From Skeletonema tropicum (lineage: Eukaryota > Bacillariophyta > Thalassiosirophyceae > Thalassiosirales > Thalassiosiraceae), in NCBI GenBank assembly GCA_037178625.1, contig CM074131.1, positions 1,550,001 through 1,614,000 of the forward strand: a stretch of 64,000 nt of DNA, read 5' to 3'. Below are positions 10,857 to 23,516 of this stretch, in pieces. The translations under genes and the position numbers were made by a program. Position 1 is the first letter of the stretch; every line of letters starts with the position of its first letter. Under the pieces are notes generated by a model. That model was given only the letters and a program-made list of their open reading frames with translations, ran no database searches and was not told the origin of the DNA.

Positions 10857-13800
10857 TATCACCGCCGACTGAATGGGCCACTAGACGCGGCTCACGCCCA
10901 TACTTACGGCGATAGATACGATTTGGTTGAATGTGGTGCTGCTGGCCAGCCCACACTGGACCTCTCAAATCAGCTACAAGGTTGTAGCATCGCTTCTACG
11001 GACGCTAGTCATCTGAGCGGTACAAATGAGCTTGGCTAGTATCACCGCCGACTACAATGGGCCACTAGAAGCGACTCACGCCCATACTTACGGCGATAGA
11101 TACGATTTGGTTGAATGTGGTGCTGCTGGCCAGCACACACTGGACCTCTCAAATCAGCTATGGCACGAAAGTTGTAGCATCGCTTCTACGGACGCTAGTC
11201 ATCTGAGCGGTACAAATGTGCTTGGCTAGTATCACCGCCGACTACAATGGGCCACTAGAAGCGGCTCATGCCCATACTTACGGCGATAGATACGATTTGG
11301 TTGAATGTGGTGCTGCTGGCCAGCCCACACTGGACCTCTCAAATCAGCTACAAGGTTGTAGCATCGCTTCTACGGACGCTAGTCATCTGAGCGGAACAAA
11401 TGAGCTTTGCTAGTATCACCGCCGACTACATGGGCCACTAGAAGCGGCTCACGCCCATACTTACGGCGATAGATACGATTTGGTTGAATGTGGTGCTGCT
11501 GGCCAGCCCACACTGGACCTCTCAAATCAGCTACAAGGTTGTAGCATCGCTTCTACGGACGCTAGTCATCTGAGCGGTACAAATGAGCTTGGCTAGTATC
11601 ACCGCCGACTACAATGGGCCACTAGAAGCGGCTCACGCCCATACTTACGGCGATAGATACGATTTGGTTGAATGTGGTGCTGCTGGCCAGCCCACACTGG
11701 ACCTCTCAAATCAGCAACAAGGTTGCAACATCGCTTCTACGGACGCTAGTCATCTGAGCGGTACAAATGAGCTTGGCTAGTAACGCCGCCGACTACAATG
11801 GGCCACTAGAAGCGCCTCACGCCCATACTTACGGTGATAGATACGATTTGGTTGAATGTGGTGCTGCTGGCCAGCCCACACTGGACCTCTCAAATCAGCT
11901 ATGGCACGAAAGTTGTAGCATCGCTTCTACGGACGCTAGTCATCTGAGCGGTACAAATGTGCTTGGCTAGTATCACCGCCGACTACAATGGGCCACTAGA
12001 AGCGGCTCATGCCCATACTTACGGCGATAGATACGATTTGGTTGAATGTGGTGCTGCTGGCCAGCCCACACTGGACCTCTCAAATCAGCTACAAGGTTGT
12101 AGCATCGCTTCTACGGACGCTAGTCATCTGAGCGGAACAAATGAGATTTGCTAGTATCACCGCCGACTACATGGGCCACTAGAAGCGGCTCACGCCCATA
12201 CTTACGGCGATAGATACGATTTGGTTGAATGTGGTGCTGCTGGCCAGCCCACACTGGACCTCTCAAATCAGCTACAAGGTTGTAGCATCGCTTCTACGGA
12301 CGCTTGTCATCTGAGCGGTACAAATGAGCTTTGCTAGTATCACCGCCGACTACATGGGCCACTAGAAGCGGCTCACGCCCATACTTACGGCGATAGATAC
12401 GATTTGGTTGAATGTGGTGCTGCTGGCCAGCACACACTGGACCTCTCAAATCAGCAACAAGGTTGCAACATCGCTTCTACGGACGCTAGTCATCTGAGCG
12501 GTACAAATGAGCTTGGCTAGTAACGCCGCCGACTACAATGGGCCACTAGAAGCGCCTCACGCCCATACTTACGGTGATAGATACGATTTGGTTGAATGTG
12601 GTGCTGCTGGCCAGCCCACACTGGACCTCTCAAATCAGCTATGGCACGAAAGTTGTAGCATCGCTTCTACGGACGCTATGTAGTCATCTGAGCGGTACAA
12701 ATGAGCTTGGCTAGTATCACCGACCACTACAATGGGCCACTAGAAGCGGCTCATGCCCATACTTACGGCGATAGATACGATTTGGTTGAATGTGGTGCTG
12801 CTGGCCAGCCCACACTGGACCTCTCAAATCAGCTACAAGGTTGTAGCATCGCTTCTACGGACGCTAGTCATCTGAGCGGTACAAATGTGCTTGGCTAGTA
12901 TCACCGCCGACTACAATGGGCCACTAAAAGCGGCTCACGCCCATACTTACGGCGATAGATACGATTTGGTTGAATGTGGTGCTGCTGGCCAGCCCACACT
13001 GGACCTCTCAAATCAGCTACAAGGTTGTAGCATCGCTTCTACGGACGCTAGTCATCTGAGCGGTACAAATGAGCTTGGCTAGTATCACCGCCGACTACAA
13101 TGGGCCACTAGAAGCGACTCACGCCCATACTTACGGCGATAGATACGATTTGGTTGAATGTGGTGCTGCTGGCCAGCACACACTGGACCTCTCAAATCAG
13201 CTATGGCACGAAAGTTGTAGCATCGCTTCTACGGACGCTAGTCATCTGAGCGGTACAAATGTGCTTGGCTAGTATCACCGCCGACTACAATGGGCCACTA
13301 GAAGCGGCTCATGCCCATACTTACGGCGATAGATACGATTTGGTTGAATGTGGTGCTGCTGGCCAGCCCACACTGGACCTCTCAAATCAGCTACAAGGTT
13401 GTAGCATCGCTTCTACGGACGCTAGTCATCTGAGCGGAACAAATGAGCTTTGCTAGTATCACCGCCGACTACATGGGCCACTAGAAGCGGCTCACGCCCA
13501 TACTTACGGCGATAGATACGATTTGGTTGAATGTGGTGCTGCTGGCCAGCCCACACTGGACCTCTCAAATCAGCTACAAGGTTGTAGCATCGCTTCTACG
13601 GACGCTAGTCATCTGAGCGGTACAAATGAGCTTGGCTAGTATCACCGCCGACTACAATGGGCCACTAGAAGCGGCTCACGCCCATACTTACGGCGATAGA
13701 TACGATTTGGTTGAATGTGGTGCTGCTGGCCAGCCCACACTGGACCTCTCAAATCAGCTACAAGGTTGTAGCATAGCTTCTACGGACGCTAGTCATCTGA

Positions 13801-15653
13801 GCGGTACAAATGTGCTTGGCTAGTAACGCCGCCGACTACAATGGGCCACTAGACGCGGCTCACGCCCATACTTACGGCGATAGATACGATTTGGTTGAAT
13901 GTGGTGCTGCTGGCCAGCCCACACTGGACCTCTCAAATCAGCAACAAGGTTGCAACATCGCTTCTACGGACGCTAGTCATCTGAGCGGTACAAATGAGCT
14001 TGGCTAGTAACGCCGCCGACTACAATGGGCCACTAGAAGCGGCTCACGCCCATACTTACGGTGATAGATACGATTTGGTTGAATGTGGTGCTGCTGGCCA
14101 GCCCACACTGGACCTCTCAAATCAGCTATGGCACGAAAGTTGTAGCATCGCTTCTACGGACGCTAGTCATCTGAGCGGTACAAATGAGCTTTGCTAGTAT
14201 CACCGCCCACTACAATGGGCCACTAGAAGCGGCTCATGCCCATACTTACGGCGACAGATACGATTTGGTTGAATGTGGTGCTGCTGGCCAGCCCACACTG
14301 GACCTCTCAAATCAGCTACAAGGTTGTAGCATCGCTTCTACGGACGCTAGTCATCTGAGCGGTACAAATGAGCTTTGCTAGTATCACCGCCGACTACATG
14401 GGCCACTAGAAGCGGCTCACGCCCATACTTACGGCGATAGATACGATTTGGTTGAATGTGGTGCTGCTGGCCAGCCCACACTGGACCTCTCAAATCAGCA
14501 ACAAGGTTGCAACATCGCTTCTACGGACGCTAGTCATCTGAGCGGTACAAATGAGCTTGGCTAGTAACGCCGCCGACTACAATGGGCCACTAGAAGCGGC
14601 TCACGCCCATACTTACGGTGATAGATACGATTTGGTTGAATGTGGTGCTGCTGGCCAGCCCACACTGGACCTCTCAAATCAGCTATGGCACGAAAGTTGT
14701 AGCATCGCTTCTACGGACGCTAGTCATCTGAGCGGTACAAATGAGCTTTGCTAGTATCACCGCCCACTACAATGGGCCACTAGAAGCGGCTCATGCCCAT
14801 ACTTACGGCGATAGATACGATTTGGTTGAATGTGGTGCTGCTGGCCAGCACACACTGGACCTCTCAAATCAGCTACAAGGTTGTAGCATAGCTTCTACGG
14901 ACGCTAGTCATCTGAGCGGTACAAATGTGCTTGGCTAGTATCACCGCCGACTGAATGGGCCACTAAAAGCGGCTCACGCCCATACTTACGGCGATAGATA
15001 CGATTTGGTTGAATGTGGTGCTGCTGGCCAGCCCACACTGGACCTCTCAAATCAGCTACAAGGTTGTAGCATCGCTTCTACGGACGCTAGTCATCTGAGC
15101 GGTACAAATGAGCTTGGCTAGTATCACCGCCGACTACAATGGGCCACTAGAAGCGACTCACGCCCATACTTACGGCGATAGATACGATTTGGTTGAATGT
15201 GGTGCTGCTGGCCAGCACACACTGGACCTCTCAAATCAGCTATGGCACGAAAGTTGTAGCATCGCTTCTACGGACGCTAGTCATCTGAGCGGTACAAATG
15301 TGCTTTGCTAGTATCACCGCCGACTACAATGGGCCACTAGAAGCGGCTCATGCCCATACTTACGGCGATAGATACGATTTGGTCTGCTGGCCAGCCCACA
15401 CTGGACCTCTCAAATCAGCTACAAGGTTGTAGCATCGCTTCTACGGACGCTAGTCATCTGAGCGGTACAAATGAGCTTTGCTAGTATCACCGCCGACTAC
15501 ATGGCCCACTAGAAGCGGCTCACGCCCATACTTACGGCGATAGATACGATTTGGTTGAATGTGGTGCTGCTGGCCAGCACACACTGGACCTCTCAAATCA
15601 GCAACAAGGTTGCAACATCGCTTCTACGGACGCTAGTCATCTGAGCGGTACAA

Positions 15654-17493
15654 ATGAGCTTGGCTAGTAACGCCGCCGACTACAATGGGCCACTAGAAGC
15701 GCCTCACGCCCATACTTACGGTGATAGATACGATTTGGTTGAATGTGGTGCTGCTGGCCAGCCCACACTGGACCTCTCAAATCAGCTATGGCACGAAAGT
15801 TGTAGCATCGCTTCTACGGACGCTAGTCATCTGAGCGGTACAAATGAGCTTGGCTAGTATCACCGACCACTACAATGGGCCACTAGAAGCGGCTCATGCC
15901 CATACTTACGGCGATAGATACGATTTGGTTGAATGTGGTGCTGCTGGCCAGCCCACACTGGACCTCTCAAATCAGCTACAAGGTTGTAGCATCGCTTCTA
16001 CGGACGCTAGTCATCTGAGCGGTACAAATGAGCTTGGCTAGTATCACCGCCGACTACAATGGGCCACTAGAAGCGACTCACGCCCATACTTACGGCGATA
16101 GATACGATTTGGTTGAATGTGGTGCTGCTGGCCAGCCCACACTGGACCTCTCAAATCAGCTATGGCACGAAAGTTGTAGCATCGCTTCTACGGACGCTAG
16201 TCATCTGAGCGGTACAAATGTGCTTTGCTAGTATCACCGCCGACTACAATGGGCCACTAGAAGCGGCTCATGCCCATACTTACGGCGATAGATACGATTT
16301 GGTCTGCTGGCCAGCCCACACTGGACCTCTCAAATCAGCTACAAGGTTGTAGCATCGCTTCTACGGACGCTAGTCATCTGAGCGGTACAAATGAGCTTTG
16401 CTAGTATCACCGCCGACTACATGGCCCACTAGAAGCGGCTCACGCCCATACTTACGGCGATAGATACGATTTGGTTGAATGTGGTGCTGCTGGCCAGCAC
16501 ACACTGGACCTCTCAAATCAGCAACAAGGTTGCAACATCGCTTCTACGGACGCTAGTCATCTGAGCGGTACAAATGAGCTTGGCTAGTAACGCCGCCGAC
16601 TACAATGGGCCACTAGAAGCGCCTCACGCCCATACTTACGGTGATAGATACGATTTGGTTGAATGTGGTGCTGCTGGCCAGCCCACACTGGACCTCTCAA
16701 ATCAGCTATGGCACGAAAGTTGTAGCATCGCTTCTACGGACGCTAGTCATCTGAGCGGTACAAATGAGCTTGGCTAGTATCACCGACCACTACAATGGGC
16801 CACTAGAAGCGGCTCATGCCCATACTTACGGCGATAGATACGATTTGGTTGAATGTGGTGCTGCTGGCCAGCCCACACTGGACCTCTCAAATCAGCTACA
16901 AGGTTGTAGCATCGCTTCTACGGACGCTAGTCATCTGAGCGGTACAAATGAGCTTGGCTAGTATCACCGCCGACTACAATGGGCCACTAGAAGCGACTCA
17001 CGCCCATACTTACGGCGATAGATACGATTTGGTTGAATGTGGTGCTGCTGGCCAGCCCACACTGGACCTCTCAAATCAGCTATGGCACGAAAGTTGTAGC
17101 ATCGCTTCTACGGACGCTAGTCATCTGAGCGGTACAAATGTGCTTTGCTAGTATCACCGCCGACTACAATGGGCCACTAGAAGCGGCTCATGCCCATACT
17201 TACGGCGATAGATACGATTTGGTCTGCTGGCCAGCCCACACTGGACCTCTCAAATCAGCTACAAGGTTGTAGCATCGCTTCTACGGACGCTAGTCATCTG
17301 AGCGGTACAAATGAGCTTTGCTAGTATCACCGCCGACTACATGGCCCACTAGAAGCGGCTCACGCCCATACTTACGGCGATAGATACGATTTGGTTGAAT
17401 GTGGTGCTGCTGGCCAGCCCACACTGGACCTCTCAAATCAGCTACAAGGTTGTAGCATCGCTTCTACGGACGCTAGTCATCTGAGCGGTACAA
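15654..17493. repeat. Pentameric higher-order repeat, 920 bp
   Basis: Unit lengths 190-184-190-173-183 occur at 15654-16573 and again at 16574-17493. The second copy departs within its last unit (about 17420: CAGCCCAC with CTACAAGG, instead of CAGCACAC with CAACAAGG). The same 3' half (190-173-183) precedes the first copy at 15108-15653. The pattern recurs at 19712-20631 inside the 3138-bp duplication. Confidence 0.85.
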
Positions 17494-20400
17494 ATGAGCT
17501 TTGCTAGTATCACCGCCGACTACAATGAGCCACTAGAAGCGGCTCACGCCCATACTTACGGCGATAGATACGATTTGGTTGAATGTGGTGCTGCTGGCCA
17601 TCCCACACTGGACCTCTCAAATCAGCTATGGTACGAGGTTGTAGGATCGCTTCTACGGACGCTAGTCATCTGAGCGGTACAAATGAGCTTGGCTAGTAAC
17701 GCCGCCGACTACAATGGGCCACTAGAAGCGACTCACGCCCATACTTACGGCGATAGATACGATTTGGTTGAATGTGGTGCTGCTGGCCAGCACACACTGG
17801 ACCTCTCAAATCAGCTATGGCACGAAAGTTGTAGCATCGCTTCTACGGACGCTAGTCATCTGAGCGGTACAGATGAGCTTTGCTAGTATCACCGCCGACT
17901 ACAATGGGCCACTAGAAGCGGCTCATGCCCATACTTACGGCGATAGATACGATTTGGTTGAATGTGGTGCTGCTGGCCAGCCCACACTGGACCTCTCAAA
18001 TCAGCTACAAGGTAGTAGCATCGCTTCTACGGACGCTAGTCATCTGAGTGGTACAAATGAGCTTTGCTAGTATCACCGCCGACTACAATGGACCACTAGA
18101 AGCGACTCACGCCCATACTTACGGCGATAGATACGATTTGGTTGAATGTGGTGCTGCTGGCCAGCCCACACTGGACCTCTCAAATCAGCTACAAGGTTGT
18201 AGCATCGCTTCTACGGACGCTAGTCATCTGAGCGGTACAAATGAGCTTGGCTAGTATCACCGCCGACTACAATGGGCCACTAAAAGCGGCTCACGCCCAT
18301 ACTTACGGCGATAGATACGATTTGGTTGAATGTGGTGCTGCTGGCCAGCCCACACTGGACCTCTCAAATCAGCTATGGTACGAGGTTGTTGCATCGCTTG
18401 TACGGACGCTAGTCATCTGAGCGGTACAAATGAGCTTTGCTAGTATCACCGCCGACTACAATGGGCCACTAGACGCGGCTCACGCCCATACTTACGGCGA
18501 TAGATACGATTTGGTTGAATGTGGTGCTGCTGGCCAGCCCACACTGGACCTCTCAAATCAGCTACAAGGTTGTAGCATCGCTTCTACGGACGCTAGTCAT
18601 CTGAGCGGTACAAATGAGCTTTGCTAGTATCACCGCCGACTACAATGGGCCACTAGACGCGCCTCACGCCCATACTTACGGCGATAGATACGATTTGGTT
18701 GAATGTGGTGCTGCTGGCCATCCCACACTGGACCTCTCAAATCAGCTACAAGGTTGCAACATCGCTTCTACGGACGCTAGTCATCTGAGCGGTACAAATG
18801 AGCTTTGCTAGTATCGCCGCCGACTACAATGGGCCACTAGAAGCGGCTCATGCCCATACTTACGGCGATAGATACGATTTGGTTGAATGTGGTGCTGCTG
18901 GCCAGCCCACACTGGACCTCTCAAATCAGCTACAAGGTTGTAGCATCGCTTCTACGGACGCTAGTCATCTGAGCGGTACAAATGAGCTTGGCTAGTATCA
19001 CCGCCGACTACAATGGGCCACTAGAAGCGACTCACGCCCATACTTACGGCGATAGATACGATTTGGTTGAATGTGGTGCTGCTGGCCATCCCACACTTGA
19101 CCTCTCAAATCAGCTACAAGGTTGTAGCATCGCTTCTACGGACGCTAGTCATCTGAGCGGTACAAATGAGCTTTGCTAGTATCACCGCCGACTACAATGG
19201 GCCACTAGAAGCGACTCACGCCCATACTTACGGCGATAGATACGATTTGGTTGAATGTGGTGCTGCTGGCCAGCCCACACTGGACCTCTCAAATCAGCTA
19301 TGGCACGAAAGTTGTAGCATCGCTTGTACGGACGCTAGTCATCTGAGCGGTACAAATGTGCTTTGCTAGTATCACCGCCGACTACAATGGGCCACTAGAA
19401 GCGGCTCATGCCCATACTTACGGCGATAGATACGATTTGGTCTGCTGGCCAGCCCACACTGGACCTCTCAAATCAGCTACAAGGTTGTAGCATCGCTTCT
19501 ACGGACGCTAGTCATCTGAGCGGTACAAATGAGCTTTGCTAGTATCACCGCCGACTACATGGCCCACTAGAAGCGGCTCACGCCCATACTTACGGCGATA
19601 GATACGATTTGGTTGAATGTGGTGCTGCTGGCCAGCACACACTGGACCTCTCAAATCAGCAACAAGGTTGCAACATCGCTTCTACGGACGCTAGTCATCT
19701 GAGCGGTACAAATGAGCTTGGCTAGTAACGCCGCCGACTACAATGGGCCACTAGAAGCGCCTCACGCCCATACTTACGGTGATAGATACGATTTGGTTGA
19801 ATGTGGTGCTGCTGGCCAGCCCACACTGGACCTCTCAAATCAGCTATGGCACGAAAGTTGTAGCATCGCTTCTACGGACGCTAGTCATCTGAGCGGTACA
19901 AATGAGCTTGGCTAGTATCACCGACCACTACAATGGGCCACTAGAAGCGGCTCATGCCCATACTTACGGCGATAGATACGATTTGGTTGAATGTGGTGCT
20001 GCTGGCCAGCCCACACTGGACCTCTCAAATCAGCTACAAGGTTGTAGCATCGCTTCTACGGACGCTAGTCATCTGAGCGGTACAAATGAGCTTGGCTAGT
20101 ATCACCGCCGACTACAATGGGCCACTAGAAGCGACTCACGCCCATACTTACGGCGATAGATACGATTTGGTTGAATGTGGTGCTGCTGGCCAGCCCACAC
20201 TGGACCTCTCAAATCAGCTATGGCACGAAAGTTGTAGCATCGCTTCTACGGACGCTAGTCATCTGAGCGGTACAAATGTGCTTTGCTAGTATCACCGCCG
20301 ACTACAATGGGCCACTAGAAGCGGCTCATGCCCATACTTACGGCGATAGATACGATTTGGTCTGCTGGCCAGCCCACACTGGACCTCTCAAATCAGCTAC

Positions 20401-22440
20401 AAGGTTGTAGCATCGCTTCTACGGACGCTAGTCATCTGAGCGGTACAAATGAGCTTTGCTAGTATCACCGCCGACTACATGGCCCACTAGAAGCGGCTCA
20501 CGCCCATACTTACGGCGATAGATACGATTTGGTTGAATGTGGTGCTGCTGGCCAGCCCACACTGGACCTCTCAAATCAGCTACAAGGTTGTAGCATCGCT
20601 TCTACGGACGCTAGTCATCTGAGCGGTACAAATGAGCTTTGCTAGTATCACCGCCGACTACAATGAGCCACTAGAAGCGGCTCACGCCCATACTTACGGC
20701 GATAGATACGATTTGGTTGAATGTGGTGCTGCTGGCCATCCCACACTGGACCTCTCAAATCAGCTATGGTACGAGGTTGTAGGATCGCTTCTACGGACGC
20801 TAGTCATCTGAGCGGTACAAATGAGCTTGGCTAGTAACGCCGCCGACTACAATGGGCCACTAGAAGCGACTCACGCCCATACTTACGGCGATAGATACGA
20901 TTTGGTTGAATGTGGTGCTGCTTGCCAGCACACACTGGACCTCTCAAATCAGCTATGGCACGAAAGTTGTAGCATCGCTTCTACGGACGCTAGTCATCTG
21001 AGCGGTACAGATGAGCTTTGCTAGTATCACCGCCGACTACAATGGGCCACTAGAAGCGGCTCATGCCCATACTTACGGCGATAGATACGATTTGGTTGAA
21101 TGTGGTGCTGCTGGCCAGCCCACACTGGACCTCTCAAATCAGCTACAAGGTAGTAGCATCGCTTCTACGGACGCTAGTCATCTGAGTGGTACAAATGAGC
21201 TTTGCTAGTATCACCGCCGACTACAATGGACCACTAGAAGCGACTCACGCCCATACTTACGGCGATAGATACGATTTGGTTGAATGTGGTGCTGCTGGCC
21301 AGCCCACACTGGACCTCTCAAATCAGCTACAAGGTTGTAGCATCGCTTCTACGGACGCTAGTCATCTGAGCGGTACAAATGAGCTTGGCTAGTATCACCG
21401 CCGACTACAATGGGCCACTAAAAGCGGCTCACGCCCATACTTACGGCGATAGATACGATTTGGTTGAATGTGGTGCTGCTGGCCAGCCCACACTGGACCT
21501 CTCAAATCAGCTATGGTACGAGGTTGTTGCATCGCTTGTACGGACGCTAGTCATCTGAGCGGTACAAATGAGCTTTGCTAGTATCACCGCCGACTACAAT
21601 GGGCCACTAGACGCGGCTCACGCCCATACTTACGGCGATAGATACGATTTGGTTGAATGTGGTGCTGCTGGCCAGCCCACACTGGACCTCTCAAATCAGC
21701 TACAAGGTTGTAGCATCGCTTCTACGGACGCTAGTCATCTGAGCGGTACAAATGAGCTTTGCTAGTATCACCGCCGACTACAATGGGCCACTAGACGCGC
21801 CTCACGCCCATACTTACGGCGATAGATACGATTTGGTTGAATGTGGTGCTGCTGGCCATCCCACACTGGACCTCTCAAATCAGCTACAAGGTTGCAACAT
21901 CGCTTCTACGGACGCTAGTCATCTGAGCGGTACAAATGAGCTTTGCTAGTATCGCCGCCGACTACAATGGGCCACTAGAAGCGGCTCATGCCCATACTTA
22001 CGGCGATAGATACGATTTGGTTGAATGTGGTGCTGCTGGCCAGCCCACACTGGACCTCTCAAATCAGCTACAAGGTTGTAGCATCGCTTCTACGGACGCT
22101 AGTCATCTGAGCGGTACAAATGAGCTTGGCTAGTATCACCGCCGACTACAATGGGCCACTAGAAGCGACTCACGCCCATACTTACGGCGATAGATACGAT
22201 TTGGTTGAATGTGGTGCTGCTGGCCATCCCACACTTGACCTCTCAAATCAGCTACAAGGTTGTAGCATCGCTTCTACGGACGCTAGTCATCTGAGCGGTA
22301 CAAATGAGCTTTGCTAGTATCACCGCCGACTACAATGGGCCACTAGAAGCGACTCACGCCCATACTTACGGCGATAGATACGATTTGGTTGAATGTGGTG
22401 CTGCTGGCCAGCCCACACTGGACCTCTCAAATCAGCTATG
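16028..22440. repeat. 3138-bp tandem segmental duplication inside the array
   Basis: Every unit start from 16028 to 18982 has a partner exactly 3138 bp downstream (16574/19712, 16764/19902, 17683/20821, 18430/21568, 18982/22120). Lengths and variants match in order. Differences I can see: a G-to-T near 20919 (Gly to Cys in the unit ORF) and C-to-G near 19326. Homology starts around 16028/19166 and stops near 19302/22440, where the downstream copy switches from the CACGAAAG to the TACGAGG unit type. The two copies are nearly identical, which indicates a recent unequal exchange of 17 units. Confidence 0.88.
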
Positions 22441-22860
22441 GTACGAGGTTGTAGCATCGCTTCTACGGACGCTAGTCATCTGAGCGGTACAAATGAGCTT
22501 GGCTAGTATCACCGCCGACTACAATGGGCCACTAGAAGCGGCTCATGCCCATACTTACGGCGATAGATACGATTTGGTTGAATGTGGTGCTGCTGGCCAG
22601 CCCACACTGGACCTCTCAAATCAGCTACAAGGTTGTAGGATCGCTTCTACGGACGCTAGTCATCTGAGCGGTACAAATGAGCTTGGCTAGTATCACCGCC
22701 GACTACAATGGGCCACTAGAAGCGGCTCATGCCCATACTTACGGCGATAGATACGATTTGGTTGAATGTGGTGCTGCTGGCCAGCCCACACTGGACCTCT
22801 CAAATCAGCTACAAGGTTGTAGCATCGCTTCTACGGACGCTAGTCATCTGAGCGGTACAA

Positions 22861-23165
22861 ATGAGCTTTTCTAGTATCACCGCCGACTACAATGGGCCAC
22901 TAGTCTCATGCTTGTTTATACGATGATAGATACGATTTGTTTGAAATTGGTGTCAATTTAGTGCTGCTGGCCAGCCCACACTGGACCTCTCAAATCATTT
23001 ACGAGTCTGTAGCATTGGTCTTACTGTAGCAATTCATCTTTGCAAATCTTTTGTGCTTGTTTTCCCCGCCTACTACAATGGGCTACTAGAAGATGCTCAT
23101 GAGCGTATTGACGATGATAGGTCAGATTTGGTTGAATGTGGTTGTGCTTGCTTCGTTGAATAGGA
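22861..23165. repeat. Degenerate right edge of the satellite
   Basis: Two decayed units. After 22905 the sequence departs from consensus but keeps landmarks: GATAGATACGATTT (about 22925), GCTGCTGGCCAGCCCACAC (about 22964), GACCTCTCAAATCA, then CTACTACAATGGGCTACTAGAAG (about 23069) and TTTGGTTGAATGTGG (about 23127). Edge decay next to a homogeneous interior is the expected pattern for a satellite maintained by unequal exchange. Confidence 0.85.
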
Positions 23166-23516
23166 CTTCATCGTGCCATTTTTTCGGCTTAGGCTTAAGT
23201 GAGCAACCTAGCTGAGGTTACATGATGTCTCCTTTAATATTTGAGGATTGTGGTAGCGTGTCCCTTTTTTAAGAATGTTATTATACTGTAGTCTTTCCTT
23301 GTATTCAAATTTATTATTTTTGTTGTTTGTTTTATTGATTAGTTCGCATGCGCTTTGTTTTTCATAGTGAAAGAGTTTTTTGCTTAAAATTGCCATATTA
23401 TTTAGCAGTCGATGAATAATTAGCTTGGCATGTGCTACCATAAGTAATCCTTTCTTATCTACATATGCTTGTCGAGTGTGCTAAGTATTGACGACATCGA
23501 TCTGACATTTTTCAAT
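23166..23516. other. Spacer, no gene seen
   Basis: AT-rich sequence between the satellite edge and the 3' end of the next gene. No supported ORF, RNA gene or repeat. Confidence 0.5.

Larger units (their letters stand above)
8751..22905. repeat. Large ~184-bp tandem satellite array
   Basis: Taking the unit start as the ATG of ATGAGCTT(G/T)GCTAGT, I count 77 starts from 8804 to 22861, so 76 complete units. Unit lengths are discrete: 184 bp (standard), 190 bp (CTATGGCACGAAAGTTG in place of CTACAAGGTTG), 189 bp (CTATGGTACGAGG variant), 183 bp (one A missing, TACATGGGCC for TACAATGGGCC) and 173 bp (11-bp deletion, ATTTGGTCTGCTGG). Single exceptions are 191 and 194 bp. One standard unit has about 53% GC by my count, visibly higher than the flanks. 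Units are very similar and all in one orientation. No unit divides into a constant repeat plus variable spacer, and I see no transposon ends. Diatom centromeres are known to be AT-rich, so a centromere is not an obvious reading. Copy number depends on correct assembly of the array. Confidence 0.97.

Noticed and set aside
8751..22905. Reading the array as CRISPR
   Set aside because: No short constant repeat with unique spacers: the whole 184-bp unit is conserved, and no cas-like gene is nearby. The setting is eukaryotic.
8751..22905. Annotating each unit ORF as a separate protein-coding gene
   Set aside because: Frame rotates between units, 29 of 76 units lack the full ORF, variation is mostly amino-acid-changing, and there is no independent evidence of translation. 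I keep it as a finding, with one representative entry.
8751..23165. Centromere assignment for the satellite
   Set aside because: No positive evidence; the array is GC-richer than its flanks, whereas known diatom centromeres are AT-rich. Left as an open test only.
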